DNA of 22,348 nucleotides from positions 1-22,348 of the IMG/VR virus record IMGVR_UViG_3300045918_000336; one strand, given 5' to 3'. How positions within the stretch are numbered: position 1 is the first letter of the stretch; each line of letters starts with the position of its first letter. The notes below the pieces were generated by a model, which worked only from the letters and a program-made list of their open reading frames with translations, had not been told where the DNA came from and did no database searches. The translations under genes were made by a program, and so were the position numbers. The stretch is from a virus. Below, one piece after another: positions 7,118 through 14,538 of this stretch.

Positions 7118-7395
7118 AGACCATCCACAAATACACCCTAGCCATCACCGACAAGCAAACCATCCAAATGCCAGTCGGGGCCGGAATCCTGACAGTACAG
7201 AACCAGAACGAGAGTCTGTGCATGTGGGCGCAAGTCGACGACCAGCCGCACAGAGTCGAATCCCGCGCATTTGCGGTAATCGGAACAGGGCATGAGATGC
7301 GAGAATATAACTCCCTCGGATACCTCGGCACCGTCCAGTTTCAGGGCGGCGCACTGGTGTTTCATGTTTTTGAAATCGATCCGATGCCGTTCTAA
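7114..7395 (+). CDS. DUF7352-type phage protein
   Basis: The protein has 93 residues. HKYTLAITDKQTIQMPVGAG, ILTVQNQNESLCMWAQVD and LGTVQFQGGALVFHVFEI form the beta-rich pattern typical of this small phage and bacterial family. The start at 7114 is in an ATGA overlap with DUF2591, and the stop overlaps the next ATG (TAATG). No catalytic residues are known for the family. It probably forms a small beta-sandwich protein expressed with DUF932 and DUF2591. Confidence 0.8.
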   Translation: MKTIHKYTLAITDKQTIQMPVGAGILTVQNQNESLCMWAQVDDQPHRVESRAFAVIGTGHEMREYNSLGYLGTVQFQGGALVFHVFEIDPMPF

Positions 7396-7691
7396 TGACC
7401 CGACACGACCAACGCTACCAGCGCGCAGTCAAAGAACTCGAAGGCCGCGAGCTGGTGATGATTACCGACACGGAAGACCCGAGCAAAAAGATCATAGTCG
7501 GCATCGCCCGGCGCGGGGTCGGGTACGTTGAACTGGCCTGCAGCAAAGAAAAGTATGACCCGTTCGGCCTGCTGGCGATGTTCAAGCGCCACACGGGAGA
7601 CGACGAAACGAAGTACCCACAACAAAACGAAGAAACGAGGACAGCATATGAGCGAGCAATTGCAGCTACTGCCAAACCCAGTAACCGTTGA
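7395..7691 (+). CDS. Hypothetical protein
   Basis: This 98-residue protein starts at an ATG overlapping the previous TAA (TAATG). It has a basic N-terminus, a beta-rich middle (ELVMITDTEDPSKKIIVGIA) and a helical tail. Its last 44 nt overlap the next gene, much longer than the 1-8 nt overlaps elsewhere in the block. Either the C-terminus is extended or one of the two starts is set differently. No family was recognised. Confidence 0.6.
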   Translation: MTRHDQRYQRAVKELEGRELVMITDTEDPSKKIIVGIARRGVGYVELACSKEKYDPFGLLAMFKRHTGDDETKYPQQNEETRTAYERAIAATAKPSNR

Positions 7692-7986
7692 ATTTGACGG
7701 GGAGCAGCACACACTCAGCGCGCAGCTGACGAACGACCTGCCGATCACCCTGTACGACAATGAATGGCTCAAGAAAAACCACCTGAAGCTGGCCGACCTC
7801 TTCCCCGAGACGTGGACGCACATGCAGAACCTCAACATGCTGGCCATCGGGTACCACCTGAAACTGCTGGGGGTGGACTGGCGCAACAGCTTCGAGCTTG
7901 GGGTGTGCATGTCGGCGCTGAAGCAGCACGGCGGGATATTTGAGCACAGCAGGGAGAACGTCAATCTGGTACGCCGAGTACCTTAA
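7648..7986 (+). CDS. Hypothetical phage protein
   Basis: The 112-residue protein starts at 7648, where GAGGA lies 7 nt upstream. The N-terminal SEQLQLLPNPV is an extended segment that loosely resembles clamp-binding QLxLx motifs, but it is not a full consensus. The rest is mixed alpha/beta with NDLPITLYDNEWLKKNHLKL and a helical end. It overlaps the preceding gene by 44 nt and is followed after 16 bp by the gene at 8003. Function unknown. Confidence 0.65.
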   Translation: MSEQLQLLPNPVTVEFDGEQHTLSAQLTNDLPITLYDNEWLKKNHLKLADLFPETWTHMQNLNMLAIGYHLKLLGVDWRNSFELGVCMSALKQHGGIFEHSRENVNLVRRVP

Positions 7987-8002
7987 CCATAAGGAGAGCA
8001 AG

Positions 8003-8371
8003 ATGGAAGTCAGGATAGATGGTCAACTTTATTCGATAGTGCCGGAGCAAGTAACCGACAAAACAGTAATGGCAGCACTCGATGTTCGCCTCGGAAACAC
8101 CGACGCCGGAGACAATATCACCGTGCGCGACTACCTGCGAGAATTGCTGCTTACGCTTTGGGTCGAGCAGGAAGGATTCAGCGGAAAACGGCCTTTCGGT
8201 AATAGTGGATGGCAACGCGAAATATACATGCCGCTGATCAAGGCCGGTTTTATTCCGGGCAAGTTGGATGGTGATGGATACATCGATGAGTTCGATGAGC
8301 ACGAAGGATGTGAGTACATGAAGCAGTTGATAACCGCAGCATTTCACGGATTCACGGTTGATCGCGCATGA
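8003..8371 (+). CDS. Conserved hypothetical phage protein (FSGKRPFGNSGW type)
   Basis: The 122-residue protein carries LLLTLWVEQEGFSGKRPFGN followed by SGW. This block recurs in small acidic phage proteins of unknown role. The start at 8003 has AAGGAGA 6 nt upstream. The protein is acidic, with a DGDGYIDEFDEHEG stretch resembling a metal-binding loop; calcium binding has not been shown. Its stop overlaps the start of the cysteine-cluster gene (ATGA at 8368). Confidence 0.7.
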   Translation: MEVRIDGQLYSIVPEQVTDKTVMAALDVRLGNTDAGDNITVRDYLRELLLTLWVEQEGFSGKRPFGNSGWQREIYMPLIKAGFIPGKLDGDGYIDEFDEHEGCEYMKQLITAAFHGFTVDRA

Positions 8372-8778
8372 GCCTCTGCGACACATGCTGCAAGCCCGGC
8401 CACTGCTGCCAGAATATCCCACTCTGGGGTAATGAAATGGATTTGGACATTCCAATGAGCAACACGAAATGGAAGAAACGAATCCACAAAATTCTTGATC
8501 GAATGGATAGAGACGCCAGACTGTATACAGAGCAATTCGGCAAGAAACACGGAAACCACGGGGTCTCATGTTTTATTCCAGCCCACCTTCATTATTCAAT
8601 AACCATAGCCGGAGTACAGCAAGGAAAGCCAAGGTTCAAGTGCTTAAATCTGCTTGATGGCCGGTGCTCAGATTACGAAAATAGGCCGGAGCTTTGCAAG
8701 ACGTACAAAGAGGGATCGGATTCACTTTGTGCGGAGTATTGCGGGCCTCCTTTCCTTTACCCAAATGGAACGCCATGA
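8368..8778 (+). CDS. YkgJ-like cysteine-cluster (zinc/iron-chelating) protein
   Basis: The protein has 136 residues. The N-terminus has C4, C7, C8, C13 and C14 (CDTCCKPGHCC). The second half has FKCLNLLDGRCSDYENRPEL followed by CKTY and two further cysteines. This is the CxxCC plus C-L-DGRC-YExRPxxC layout of the YkgJ family, predicted to bind zinc or an iron-sulphur cluster. The exact function of the family is uncertain; some members act with protein demethylation or flagellin modification systems. A phage copy may modify a host protein or protect a metal site, which is inference. It is coupled at both ends by ATGA. Confidence 0.75.
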   Translation: MSLCDTCCKPGHCCQNIPLWGNEMDLDIPMSNTKWKKRIHKILDRMDRDARLYTEQFGKKHGNHGVSCFIPAHLHYSITIAGVQQGKPRFKCLNLLDGRCSDYENRPELCKTYKEGSDSLCAEYCGPPFLYPNGTP

Positions 8779-9089
8779 GACCACTCACAAAACTCATGCT
8801 GAAGGTGCTCATCGACCTGCATCAAGGCCGTGGCTCGCACTTCGTCGATTGCACCAAGCGTGGGCAGATGGCAGGACGGTAGAGCACACTGCGCGGACTG
8901 CGCGACCGGCGTCTGGTCGAATGGCATGGCGGGATAATTTACATGCTCACCGAGCGCGGAAAAGAGATTGTGGCGCTGCTTACACCACAGAACAGGGAAA
9001 CCATCATCGTGGGCGGCAGACGTCCCTGCAGAGCATCACTTCTTGGCGTGCTTCGCCGCCTGCTTGGCAAGGAACCCATCAAGCCATAG
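8775..9089 (+). CDS. Winged-helix-like protein interrupted by an in-frame amber codon
   Basis: ATG 8775 overlaps the previous stop (ATGA). The frame reads 35 codons to TAG at 8880-8882 and then continues for 68 codons to TAG at 9087-9089. The two parts form one winged-helix pattern: LTKLMLKVLIDLHQGRGSHF, CTKRGQMAGR, [amber], STLRGLRDRRLVEWHGG and YMLTERGKEIVALL. The amber falls at the start of the recognition-helix region, where relatives carry an ordinary residue, so the downstream half is under the same fold. CAG or GAG would become TAG by one change. The last 54 nt overlap the convergent Mu-F-like gene. Nonsense mutation, sequencing error and suppression are all possible. Confidence 0.5.
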
Positions 9090-10196
9090 GCTGAACTCGT
9101 CGGCGGTCGCGCCTTCACCTAGAGCAACCCACGCACCACGACAATGCGGGTGAAAAACGCCACTGGTCACTGTCCACATTTCCTCCGGAGCACGCTTCAC
9201 CAGCGCACCACCGACACGCTTGTACGGAGAAGCCGAGCGCCCGATGTTATTTTTTCCCACCCAGACGGAATTATCCCAGTCCTTGTCCTTCGCGTCCGGA
9301 GCCACCACGGTGACGACCTTCCCGTTCATCTTCTTGCAGAACGGGCATGCGCTCGCGTACTGCTCAACCCGCTTTACCTTGCCGCCGGGCGCCACGTTCG
9401 CAATGAAGGCATTGTTCGCCAGTTCGCCAGCCTCGGTCACGGCGATCCGTCGCCAGTCACGGTTGTGCTCTGCAAAGTTGTCGAACAGCTTCTGCTCGAG
9501 CGACGAGTTTTCCTGCTTCACGCCAAGCCGCTTGCCAAGCTCGAAGTCGAGAATCGCGCTCTTGGTCTTGTGCCGGACGGAATCTGACAGGCCGACGATA
9601 TAGTCCGCAATCTTGGCCTCGCCGAACGAGAGCATGGCGTCGTGGTAGTTGATCTTGCGCAGCGCGGCGTCGAGTGCGCCTTTCTTTGCATATTCGACCA
9701 TGAGCGCATCGGCCTGCGCTTCAGTGATGACGGCCAGAGCAGCTTGCACCCGTCCCATGATCATCGCGCGCTTCGCCAGCCATTCAGCCTGCGTCGCGGC
9801 GAAGTCGGGCGGTAGGTGCTTGTTCACCAGATAGTCGACCAGCAGCATGTAGTCGTTCGCCGACCACATTTCCTTCGGGATGCCTTCGAGGTACACCTTG
9901 GCTGCTTTGGATTCAGTCTCAGACCAGCGCGTCATGCCGTTGGGGATTACAGGCTTCGGAGCCGGTGCTGCGGTCTTGGATTCTTTCAGCCATCCCAACA
10001 GTTCTAGTTTGAGAGAGTCGAGCGCACTAACGCCTTTGGCCGTGGCTTGCTCGATCAGATTGCGAATGAATATAGACTCATGCGGGCGCCAGATATCGTC
10101 ATCGCCGGAAGGCATCGAAAGCGCTTTGTGCATTTCCTCGAGCGTGCATTCGCAGCCTTCGTCATGCAGAGCGCCAATATCAACGAGCAGCGTCAC
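9036..10196 (-). CDS. Phage head morphogenesis protein (Mu-F / SPP1 gp7 family)
   Basis: The 386-residue protein's C-terminal half is the Mu-F domain: TEAGELANNAF (254-264), CPFCKKMNGKVV (284-295) and FHPHCRGAWV (348-357), the Cys/His pattern typical of the family. These minor head proteins associate with the portal and procapsid. The N-terminal 200 residues are helical. The start is a GTG at 10196 in a GTGA overlap with the zinc-ribbon gene. It is the last gene of the minus-strand structural run and converges on the plus-strand P2 block with a short 3' overlap and no visible terminator. Confidence 0.88.
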   Translation of the reverse strand: MTLLVDIGALHDEGCECTLEEMHKALSMPSGDDDIWRPHESIFIRNLIEQATAKGVSALDSLKLELLGWLKESKTAAPAPKPVIPNGMTRWSETESKAAKVYLEGIPKEMWSANDYMLLVDYLVNKHLPPDFAATQAEWLAKRAMIMGRVQAALAVITEAQADALMVEYAKKGALDAALRKINYHDAMLSFGEAKIADYIVGLSDSVRHKTKSAILDFELGKRLGVKQENSSLEQKLFDNFAEHNRDWRRIAVTEAGELANNAFIANVAPGGKVKRVEQYASACPFCKKMNGKVVTVVAPDAKDKDWDNSVWVGKNNIGRSASPYKRVGGALVKRAPEEMWTVTSGVFHPHCRGAWVALGEGATADEFSLWLDGFLAKQAAKHAKK

Positions 10197-10378
10197 AGTC
10201 TAACTCCCCGAGTAATTTTCTTGTCTTCATCATCCCGGCACTGAACGCATACCCGCTTGATCAGACGCGGCTTATCATATCCGCAGACAGAACAAATCCC
10301 CCGATTTCCAAGGGGGATGTCTTTTGATTCTCGGGCAATGTGTTCAGGAAGATATCTATCCGTGTACGCATCTGCCAT
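10193..10378 (-). CDS. Small zinc-ribbon protein
   Basis: The 61-residue protein has two CxxC pairs, CSVC and CVQC (ICSVCGYDKPRLIKRVCVQC), spaced as in a small zinc ribbon. The ATG at 10378 is chosen because it follows the preceding stop by 10 nt; an in-frame TTG at 10417 would lengthen it and overlap the membrane protein gene, and neither has a strong ribosome site. Its stop overlaps the GTG start of the head morphogenesis gene, so coupling is likely. It may bind nucleic acid or assist assembly; the role is unknown. Confidence 0.6.
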   Translation of the reverse strand: MADAYTDRYLPEHIARESKDIPLGNRGICSVCGYDKPRLIKRVCVQCRDDEDKKITRGVRL

Positions 10379-10388
10379 GTCGCATTCG

Positions 10389-10703
10389 TCACCCACCGCC
10401 AGCCTTATATATTCCAAGCACAGTTAGTAGCTTTAAAGTGAAACCTGCGGCAATTAGACTAAGCAACAAAAACATCAGCGCGACCGCGCCTTTTTTCGCC
10501 AACTCCAGACGGAGTTCAGACCAGAACCTCTCCTGAGCGATTGCTGCGTCGATCATTTTCTGGTGAGCATCATGGTGCCCCTTTGGGTCATCATTCGGGA
10601 AGGCAGATAGAAGCACTTTGTACTTTCCGGTTAACTCTTCGAGCGCCTTGCAAACTCTACCACTCGGCACTCCGCATTGAGTTTCTTCGTTCTGCGTTGG
10701 CAT
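10389..10703 (-). CDS. Single-pass membrane protein, possibly lysis-related
   Basis: This 104-residue protein has a soluble N-terminal region (about 1-70) with GHHDAHQKMIDAAIAQERFW, then one strong hydrophobic helix, GAVALMFLLLSLIAAGFTL (about 72-90), and a short tail. Many phages encode similar His-containing small proteins with a C-terminal membrane helix; some are annotated holin-like without proof. The start at 10703 has GAGGT 6 nt upstream. An 8-bp-arm hairpin and the minus-strand 16-bp motif lie just upstream of the Shine-Dalgarno. Confidence 0.65.
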   Translation of the reverse strand: MPTQNEETQCGVPSGRVCKALEELTGKYKVLLSAFPNDDPKGHHDAHQKMIDAAIAQERFWSELRLELAKKGAVALMFLLLSLIAAGFTLKLLTVLGIYKAGGG

Positions 10704-10712
10704 TTAGACCTC

Positions 10713-10735
10713 ATGGTTATTCTTGGGATAACCAT
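10713..10735 (-). repeat. Inverted repeat (hairpin) upstream of the membrane protein gene
   Basis: ATGGTTAT-7 nt-ATAACCAT has perfect 8-bp arms. In the minus-strand transcript the hairpin would end two bases upstream of the GAGGT ribosome site of the gene at 10703. It has no U-run, so it is not a classical terminator. It could be an operator or a translational control hairpin, or it could stabilise the mRNA end. Confidence 0.5.
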
Positions 10736-10751
10736 ATTGTCATATCACGAC
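10736..10751 (-). promoter_or_regulatory. Minus-strand 16-bp motif, copy 1
   Basis: In minus orientation the sequence is GTCGTGATATGACAAT. It matches the copy at 17075 in 15 of 16 positions and the copy at 14523 in 13 of 16. Extended slightly, it reads as an inverted repeat TTGTC-7 nt-GACAA (10737-10753). It lies 33 nt upstream of the start at 10703. It may be an operator or activator site for late genes. Confidence 0.5.
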
Positions 10752-10781
10752 AAATCAATTGTGGCATCCATTACTTACCCC

Positions 10782-12614
10782 TTAAAATTTATACGCTCCA
10801 ACACTCCAAGGGCTAACCCTTGTCGCTTTGATGTAGTCATCCCAAACTGGAACCGGAGTACCTGCGCCGATTGCTGGGGAGCCTGCTTTCAGAGCGAAGT
10901 GAGCGGGAAGGGTTGGAGTTGCACTAACGAATACATTCGATGCTGGCTGATTGTAGGCAACTAGATTGTGATCGGAAATCACTGCAAGTCCATTGCCATA
11001 AGTAATGAATGAATTAGTATCATTTGGAGCAACGAGAACATTATTCCTGATTGTTGTTGTCAAAGAATCAACAGAAGTGCTTACCGCCAACACACGATTA
11101 TTATTAGGCACATAGGTTGAGTAGAACGTATTGTTATAGATATATGTCAAATCAGAAGGTGGCCCTAATTCGCCGGGATTCACCGAAACTCCCATCCCTG
11201 TACCGGACGTACCTATATTCATAATGTTATTTCTAACTGTCGTTCCAACTGTATTGACAATATTAACTGCCAAGTTATTCCCTGCTGCTGCCGAGAAATA
11301 GTTTCTCTCCACAATAATATTTCTCAACCTCTCATCATGCGATGTTGCTTGTGAACCAATATGAATATCCCAAGGTGTTGCAACACCCCCTTGAAGTATA
11401 TTGTCTGCAATTACCACCTGTTCACTATATGTTCCGTCCCAAGGTGCAGGATTCCCCACGCCGCGACTAGCGGAGTGGAGATCAATGCAGTGCTTTCCTG
11501 ATGATAGATCAAAATTCTGAGGGTTCCAGATATCATTATTTGAGATAACGCCCTTGGTTATTTTCGGTGCACGAAGAACATGCTCACCACCAGCCACTCC
11601 AGTTGCAGGCCGTGTGTTGTCTATGTGGTTCCCTTGAAATGCAAAGCGTTCACTTAATATCCATACATTCACATGGCCCGCCCCATTATTTATTCCATTA
11701 GAGGTGCTATCCTGAATAGTGAGCTGATCTGCGTTTGGTATGGAAGCGTCAGAAGTAGCAAATGCGGCATCAGTGTTAGTCACATCCACGCGAAGAATTG
11801 TGATCTGCTTTCTATCTAGGAGTCTGATACCATTAGAGGACGTGGTTCCGATTGCATCGAATGCCATATCCATCACACGCCAATCATCACCCGTATTAAA
11901 TGCTATTGTTGAGTGACCATCTCCGGTGACTTGTACGAATGGTTTGGCACCTGTTCCGTAAGCTCCGATGAGTCCTGGCCCTGCTTGTGTGATATTGCTT
12001 GCAGTGCTTGCAGTGAAAGTCTCTCCACGATGTAGCAACACTCGCTTCACTGTGCTGGAGATATACCCTAGTGCTGTAGGTAGATCAGCGATGTTTGGCA
12101 CCTGAGTTGCGCCAGCAGGGCATCCGGTAAAGGATGTTGTGGTTGAGATACAGACCGTGGCAGCACCTACGAACTGAGTGTCAGCAGCAGTTACTGTTAT
12201 CGTCTGTGTAGTGGTAGTTGAAGTGGTGCCGTTGTTTATAGTCAGCGTTGCTGTGTAGGTTCCAGCAGTCTCATAGATGTGCGCCGCTGCGGGTCCAGTC
12301 GCTGTGTTCTTGCTCGTTCCTGCTTTTGCACCATACAACCAATTGGTAGAAGTTCCGTCCCCGAAGTCCCATGTGTATTCGAGTTGGTGAAATGCACAAT
12401 TAAAGAGGGCATTAACCGGACAAGTCAGAGATGAGTCAGTAGTTGCACCAGCATCGAAGAATACGGAGAGGGGAGCTACGCCAGATGTGCGAGCTGGTAC
12501 GAGTGATGCAGTAATTGTTCCCCCACTCTGCGCGAGCTGAAACGCGGGGAAATATGGAGTACTCCATGCATTCAGAGTAATCGCACAAAGGAATAAGGCG
12601 AGTGGTTTTTTCAT
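10782..12614 (-). CDS. Exported PKD plus right-handed beta-helix protein
   Basis: The 610-residue protein has a Sec-type signal (MKKPLALFLCAITLNAWS, cleavage near 18). A PKD-like beta-sandwich follows (about 40-142), with WDFGDG at 82-87 and HIYETAGTYTATL at 112-124. The remainder (about 190-600) shows repeated short strands with Asn/Ile ladders, such as VISNNDIWNP, VIADNILQGG, VERNYFSAA and TYIYNNTFYS, typical of a right-handed parallel beta-helix. Beta-helices in phages often form receptor-binding or polysaccharide-degrading spikes, and PKD domains are common in exported carbohydrate-binding proteins. A signal peptide is unusual for a virion protein. The gene is visibly richer in A+T than the portal and head genes, suggesting separate acquisition. 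No catalytic triad is assigned. Confidence 0.75.
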   Translation of the reverse strand: MKKPLALFLCAITLNAWSTPYFPAFQLAQSGGTITASLVPARTSGVAPLSVFFDAGATTDSSLTCPVNALFNCAFHQLEYTWDFGDGTSTNWLYGAKAGTSKNTATGPAAAHIYETAGTYTATLTINNGTTSTTTTQTITVTAADTQFVGAATVCISTTTSFTGCPAGATQVPNIADLPTALGYISSTVKRVLLHRGETFTASTASNITQAGPGLIGAYGTGAKPFVQVTGDGHSTIAFNTGDDWRVMDMAFDAIGTTSSNGIRLLDRKQITILRVDVTNTDAAFATSDASIPNADQLTIQDSTSNGINNGAGHVNVWILSERFAFQGNHIDNTRPATGVAGGEHVLRAPKITKGVISNNDIWNPQNFDLSSGKHCIDLHSASRGVGNPAPWDGTYSEQVVIADNILQGGVATPWDIHIGSQATSHDERLRNIIVERNYFSAAAGNNLAVNIVNTVGTTVRNNIMNIGTSGTGMGVSVNPGELGPPSDLTYIYNNTFYSTYVPNNNRVLAVSTSVDSLTTTIRNNVLVAPNDTNSFITYGNGLAVISDHNLVAYNQPASNVFVSATPTLPAHFALKAGSPAIGAGTPVPVWDDYIKATRVSPWSVGAYKF

Positions 12615-12615
12615 T

Positions 12616-13344
12616 TCAATTACCTAGGTAAACTGCAATAGTGGAATATATATCTGACCCCGGAGTGGTTGCATCAGCATCGTAAGATACTGCGTTCGGG
12701 AGAACTAAACTCATCTTGAGGTTGCGCAATCCTACGTAAGGAGTTTCTCCACCATCATGTGTCCAACCATTCGTTGCCCCGTAGGTTGTAATCGTCCCAC
12801 TATCTACAGTAATTGACCCGAAGGCGAATGCCGGTGCTGTTGCGGGGGTGAATGGGTTGCTAATACTGGTATCATATACATGCGTCTGATGCGTGGTGCT
12901 AAACGGAGAAGCTTTTAATCCAGACACTTCATATAATTGTATATCAGCCCCGACCGATGAGGCGAAATGCGCAGTTACTGTTGTGGCTCCAGCTACTACG
13001 TTAGATGCGTGAGCAAACCATAGAACGCCATAACCAGCACCAACTGTGGCTATTGGCCCAGCATCTATAACCCATGTGTTTGCGCCATCGGTAATAGATG
13101 TTAGGGTAGCGTTACTTGAGACAACTATGTGAGCAAGGGCTGTATTACCTGATGTTAAACTTGAGACGAACGCTTTTGAGAGGGTCGTTATTCCACCTGC
13201 GAATCCAAGGTTTGCGGCACCACCTTGAACGATCACTACGGGTATCGCAGCCGCTCCACCATCCCCAGCCAGCACCATGCGCCAGTCCACAGCTTGGGCG
13301 GAAGTTGCGATCAGTAGTAAGAAACAGAGTAGGCATTTTTTCAT
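12616..13344 (-). CDS. Exported beta-sandwich protein of unknown function
   Basis: The 242-residue protein has a clear Sec signal ending AQA (MKKCLLCFLLLIATSAQA, cleavage after 18). The mature part contains FVSSLTSGNTALAHIVVSSN, TSITDGANTWVIDAGPIA and ASSVGADIQLYEVSGL. This is the strand pattern of a concanavalin/jelly-roll-like domain seen in exported proteins of environmental bacteria and some phages. The gene ends one base before the PKD/beta-helix gene starts, so the two are probably co-expressed. No catalytic motif is seen. Confidence 0.65.
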   Translation of the reverse strand: MKKCLLCFLLLIATSAQAVDWRMVLAGDGGAAAIPVVIVQGGAANLGFAGGITTLSKAFVSSLTSGNTALAHIVVSSNATLTSITDGANTWVIDAGPIATVGAGYGVLWFAHASNVVAGATTVTAHFASSVGADIQLYEVSGLKASPFSTTHQTHVYDTSISNPFTPATAPAFAFGSITVDSGTITTYGATNGWTHDGGETPYVGLRNLKMSLVLPNAVSYDADATTPGSDIYSTIAVYLGN

Positions 13345-13346
13345 GA

Positions 13347-14138
13347 TTAGCTACCTCTACAGCCAACCAACACCGTACCAGACGCTTTCTTAACCAGACA
13401 GGCAACACCACTCTGTGCGCAGATCGACAAGTAGCCAGATGCACTATCAGGAGTTGCTACTCCAGAAGCCGCGAAAGTTACTTTGCCAACCCCAGCCTGC
13501 TCAACACAAATACGGTCGCCCTCTACCATAGTCAGGGTGTTACCCAACGTCAGAGTAATAGCTCCCGAGCTCGCCGCACTGATTGGACTGAGAGTATTCA
13601 GGTCGGTAGCAGTGAACGTGTGATTCGCCGTGTAGGTTGGAGCGGTAGCATGATGGATCGGCGTGATGGATGTGGAACTCGCCGCCACGAAAGTATCGTT
13701 GGTTGCAACAGTTCCGCTGATCTCCAGCACACCACCCACCTGACTTGCCGCAATACCTGTAATCAACGATCCGTCTTTAGCTGGGTATTGGCTGGAACTG
13801 TTCAGAACTACAGGGCCGCTTGCTGCGTTGGCTGCGTTCTGTACTGCGCTTGCTACACCAGAGCCGAGACCAGTGACGTTGGTAATCGCCACGGAAGATG
13901 CGCCACCTGACGCCGAAGCCACTCCGCTTGCATTGACGGTGATGGTTGAGCCATCCGCCATGAACCCACCATTTGCATACGGCAGCTTCCCTTTGCAGCA
14001 GCTTTTCCCAAGGTTTATAAACGACCCTGCCGCTGCGGCAAAGGCATCCTTCTCAGACCCTAGCGCACCTATGATCAACACCCCGACCAACAGGGCAATC
14101 AAGAAGCGTTGAAAGTATGTGGATAATTTATTTTTCAT
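13347..14138 (-). CDS. Tail-fibre-like repetitive protein with N-terminal export signal
   Basis: The 263-residue protein starts at 14138, where GAGGT lies 5 nt upstream; a TTG at 14150 is less likely. Residues 1-34 look like a signal peptide or anchor (FLIALLVGVLIIGALGS, then DAFA). The rest is low-complexity Ala/Ser/Gly/Thr sequence. The C-terminal block ITLTLGNTLTMVEGDRICVE, then QAGVGKVTFAASG, resembles the ends of many tail-fibre proteins (strand-rich, with a GD-Q-G-G-V pattern). It ends two bases before the next gene. An extracellular or virion-surface role is inferred. Confidence 0.65.
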   Translation of the reverse strand: MKNKLSTYFQRFLIALLVGVLIIGALGSEKDAFAAAAGSFINLGKSCCKGKLPYANGGFMADGSTITVNASGVASASGGASSVAITNVTGLGSGVASAVQNAANAASGPVVLNSSSQYPAKDGSLITGIAASQVGGVLEISGTVATNDTFVAASSTSITPIHHATAPTYTANHTFTATDLNTLSPISAASSGAITLTLGNTLTMVEGDRICVEQAGVGKVTFAASGVATPDSASGYLSICAQSGVACLVKKASGTVLVGCRGS

Positions 14139-14146
14139 GTCACACC

Positions 14147-14491
14147 TCAAGAGTAGTAGGCCAAGAATGTATCGGGAGTTGCGCCGCTAGAGTCGGGGGC
14201 AACATTGATCAGGGTGATGGATGCGCCGACACGGGTTAAATCGCCAGCGGCCACCGTCAAAACTTGACCGTTATAAACGATCAACAATTTACCATCCGAG
14301 GATGGGATACCGGCCAGCGTGAATATTTTGTTCACGCCATTCTGCGTCCCGCCGGGAACTTCTGCCCATGCAGAGAAGCCTCCACCAGCACCAGAAAGAG
14401 CCAACGTAACCGCCGCCGCAATTTCCTGCGCAGCAGGCCAACTTGTAAGCGCCGTCGCCAGACGCTGAACTGTGCTATCGCTCAAAGACAT
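14147..14491 (-). CDS. Fibre-like virion protein with repeated beta-hairpin domain
   Basis: The protein has 114 residues. It has a helical N-terminus and then GTQNGVNKIFTLAGIPSSDG, LLIVYNGQVLTVAAGDLTRV, ITLINVAPDSSG and TFLAYY. This matches the common phage fibre/decoration motif in which G-x-NG-x-x-x-FTL, NGQ-L, ITL and LxAYY strands make a small beta-sandwich. The start at 14491 has AAGGAGAT 6 nt upstream, and the 16-bp minus-strand motif sits 32 nt upstream. It lies between the probable head-associated gene and the exported proteins. Confidence 0.72.
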   Translation of the reverse strand: MSLSDSTVQRLATALTSWPAAQEIAAAVTLALSGAGGGFSAWAEVPGGTQNGVNKIFTLAGIPSSDGKLLIVYNGQVLTVAAGDLTRVGASITLINVAPDSSGATPDTFLAYYS

Positions 14492-14522
14492 ATTAATCTC
14501 CTTCGGTTTTCGTTATGAATCA

Positions 14523-14538
14523 ATTGTCTTGTCACGAT
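14523..14538 (-). promoter_or_regulatory. Minus-strand 16-bp motif, copy 2
   Basis: The minus-strand sequence ATCGTGACAAGACAAT agrees with copy 1 in 13 of 16 positions. It begins in the last codons of the upstream gene and lies 32 nt upstream of the start at 14491, nearly the same spacing as copy 1 (33 nt). Because part of it is coding (the TCG TGA end), chance similarity is harder to exclude. Confidence 0.35.
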
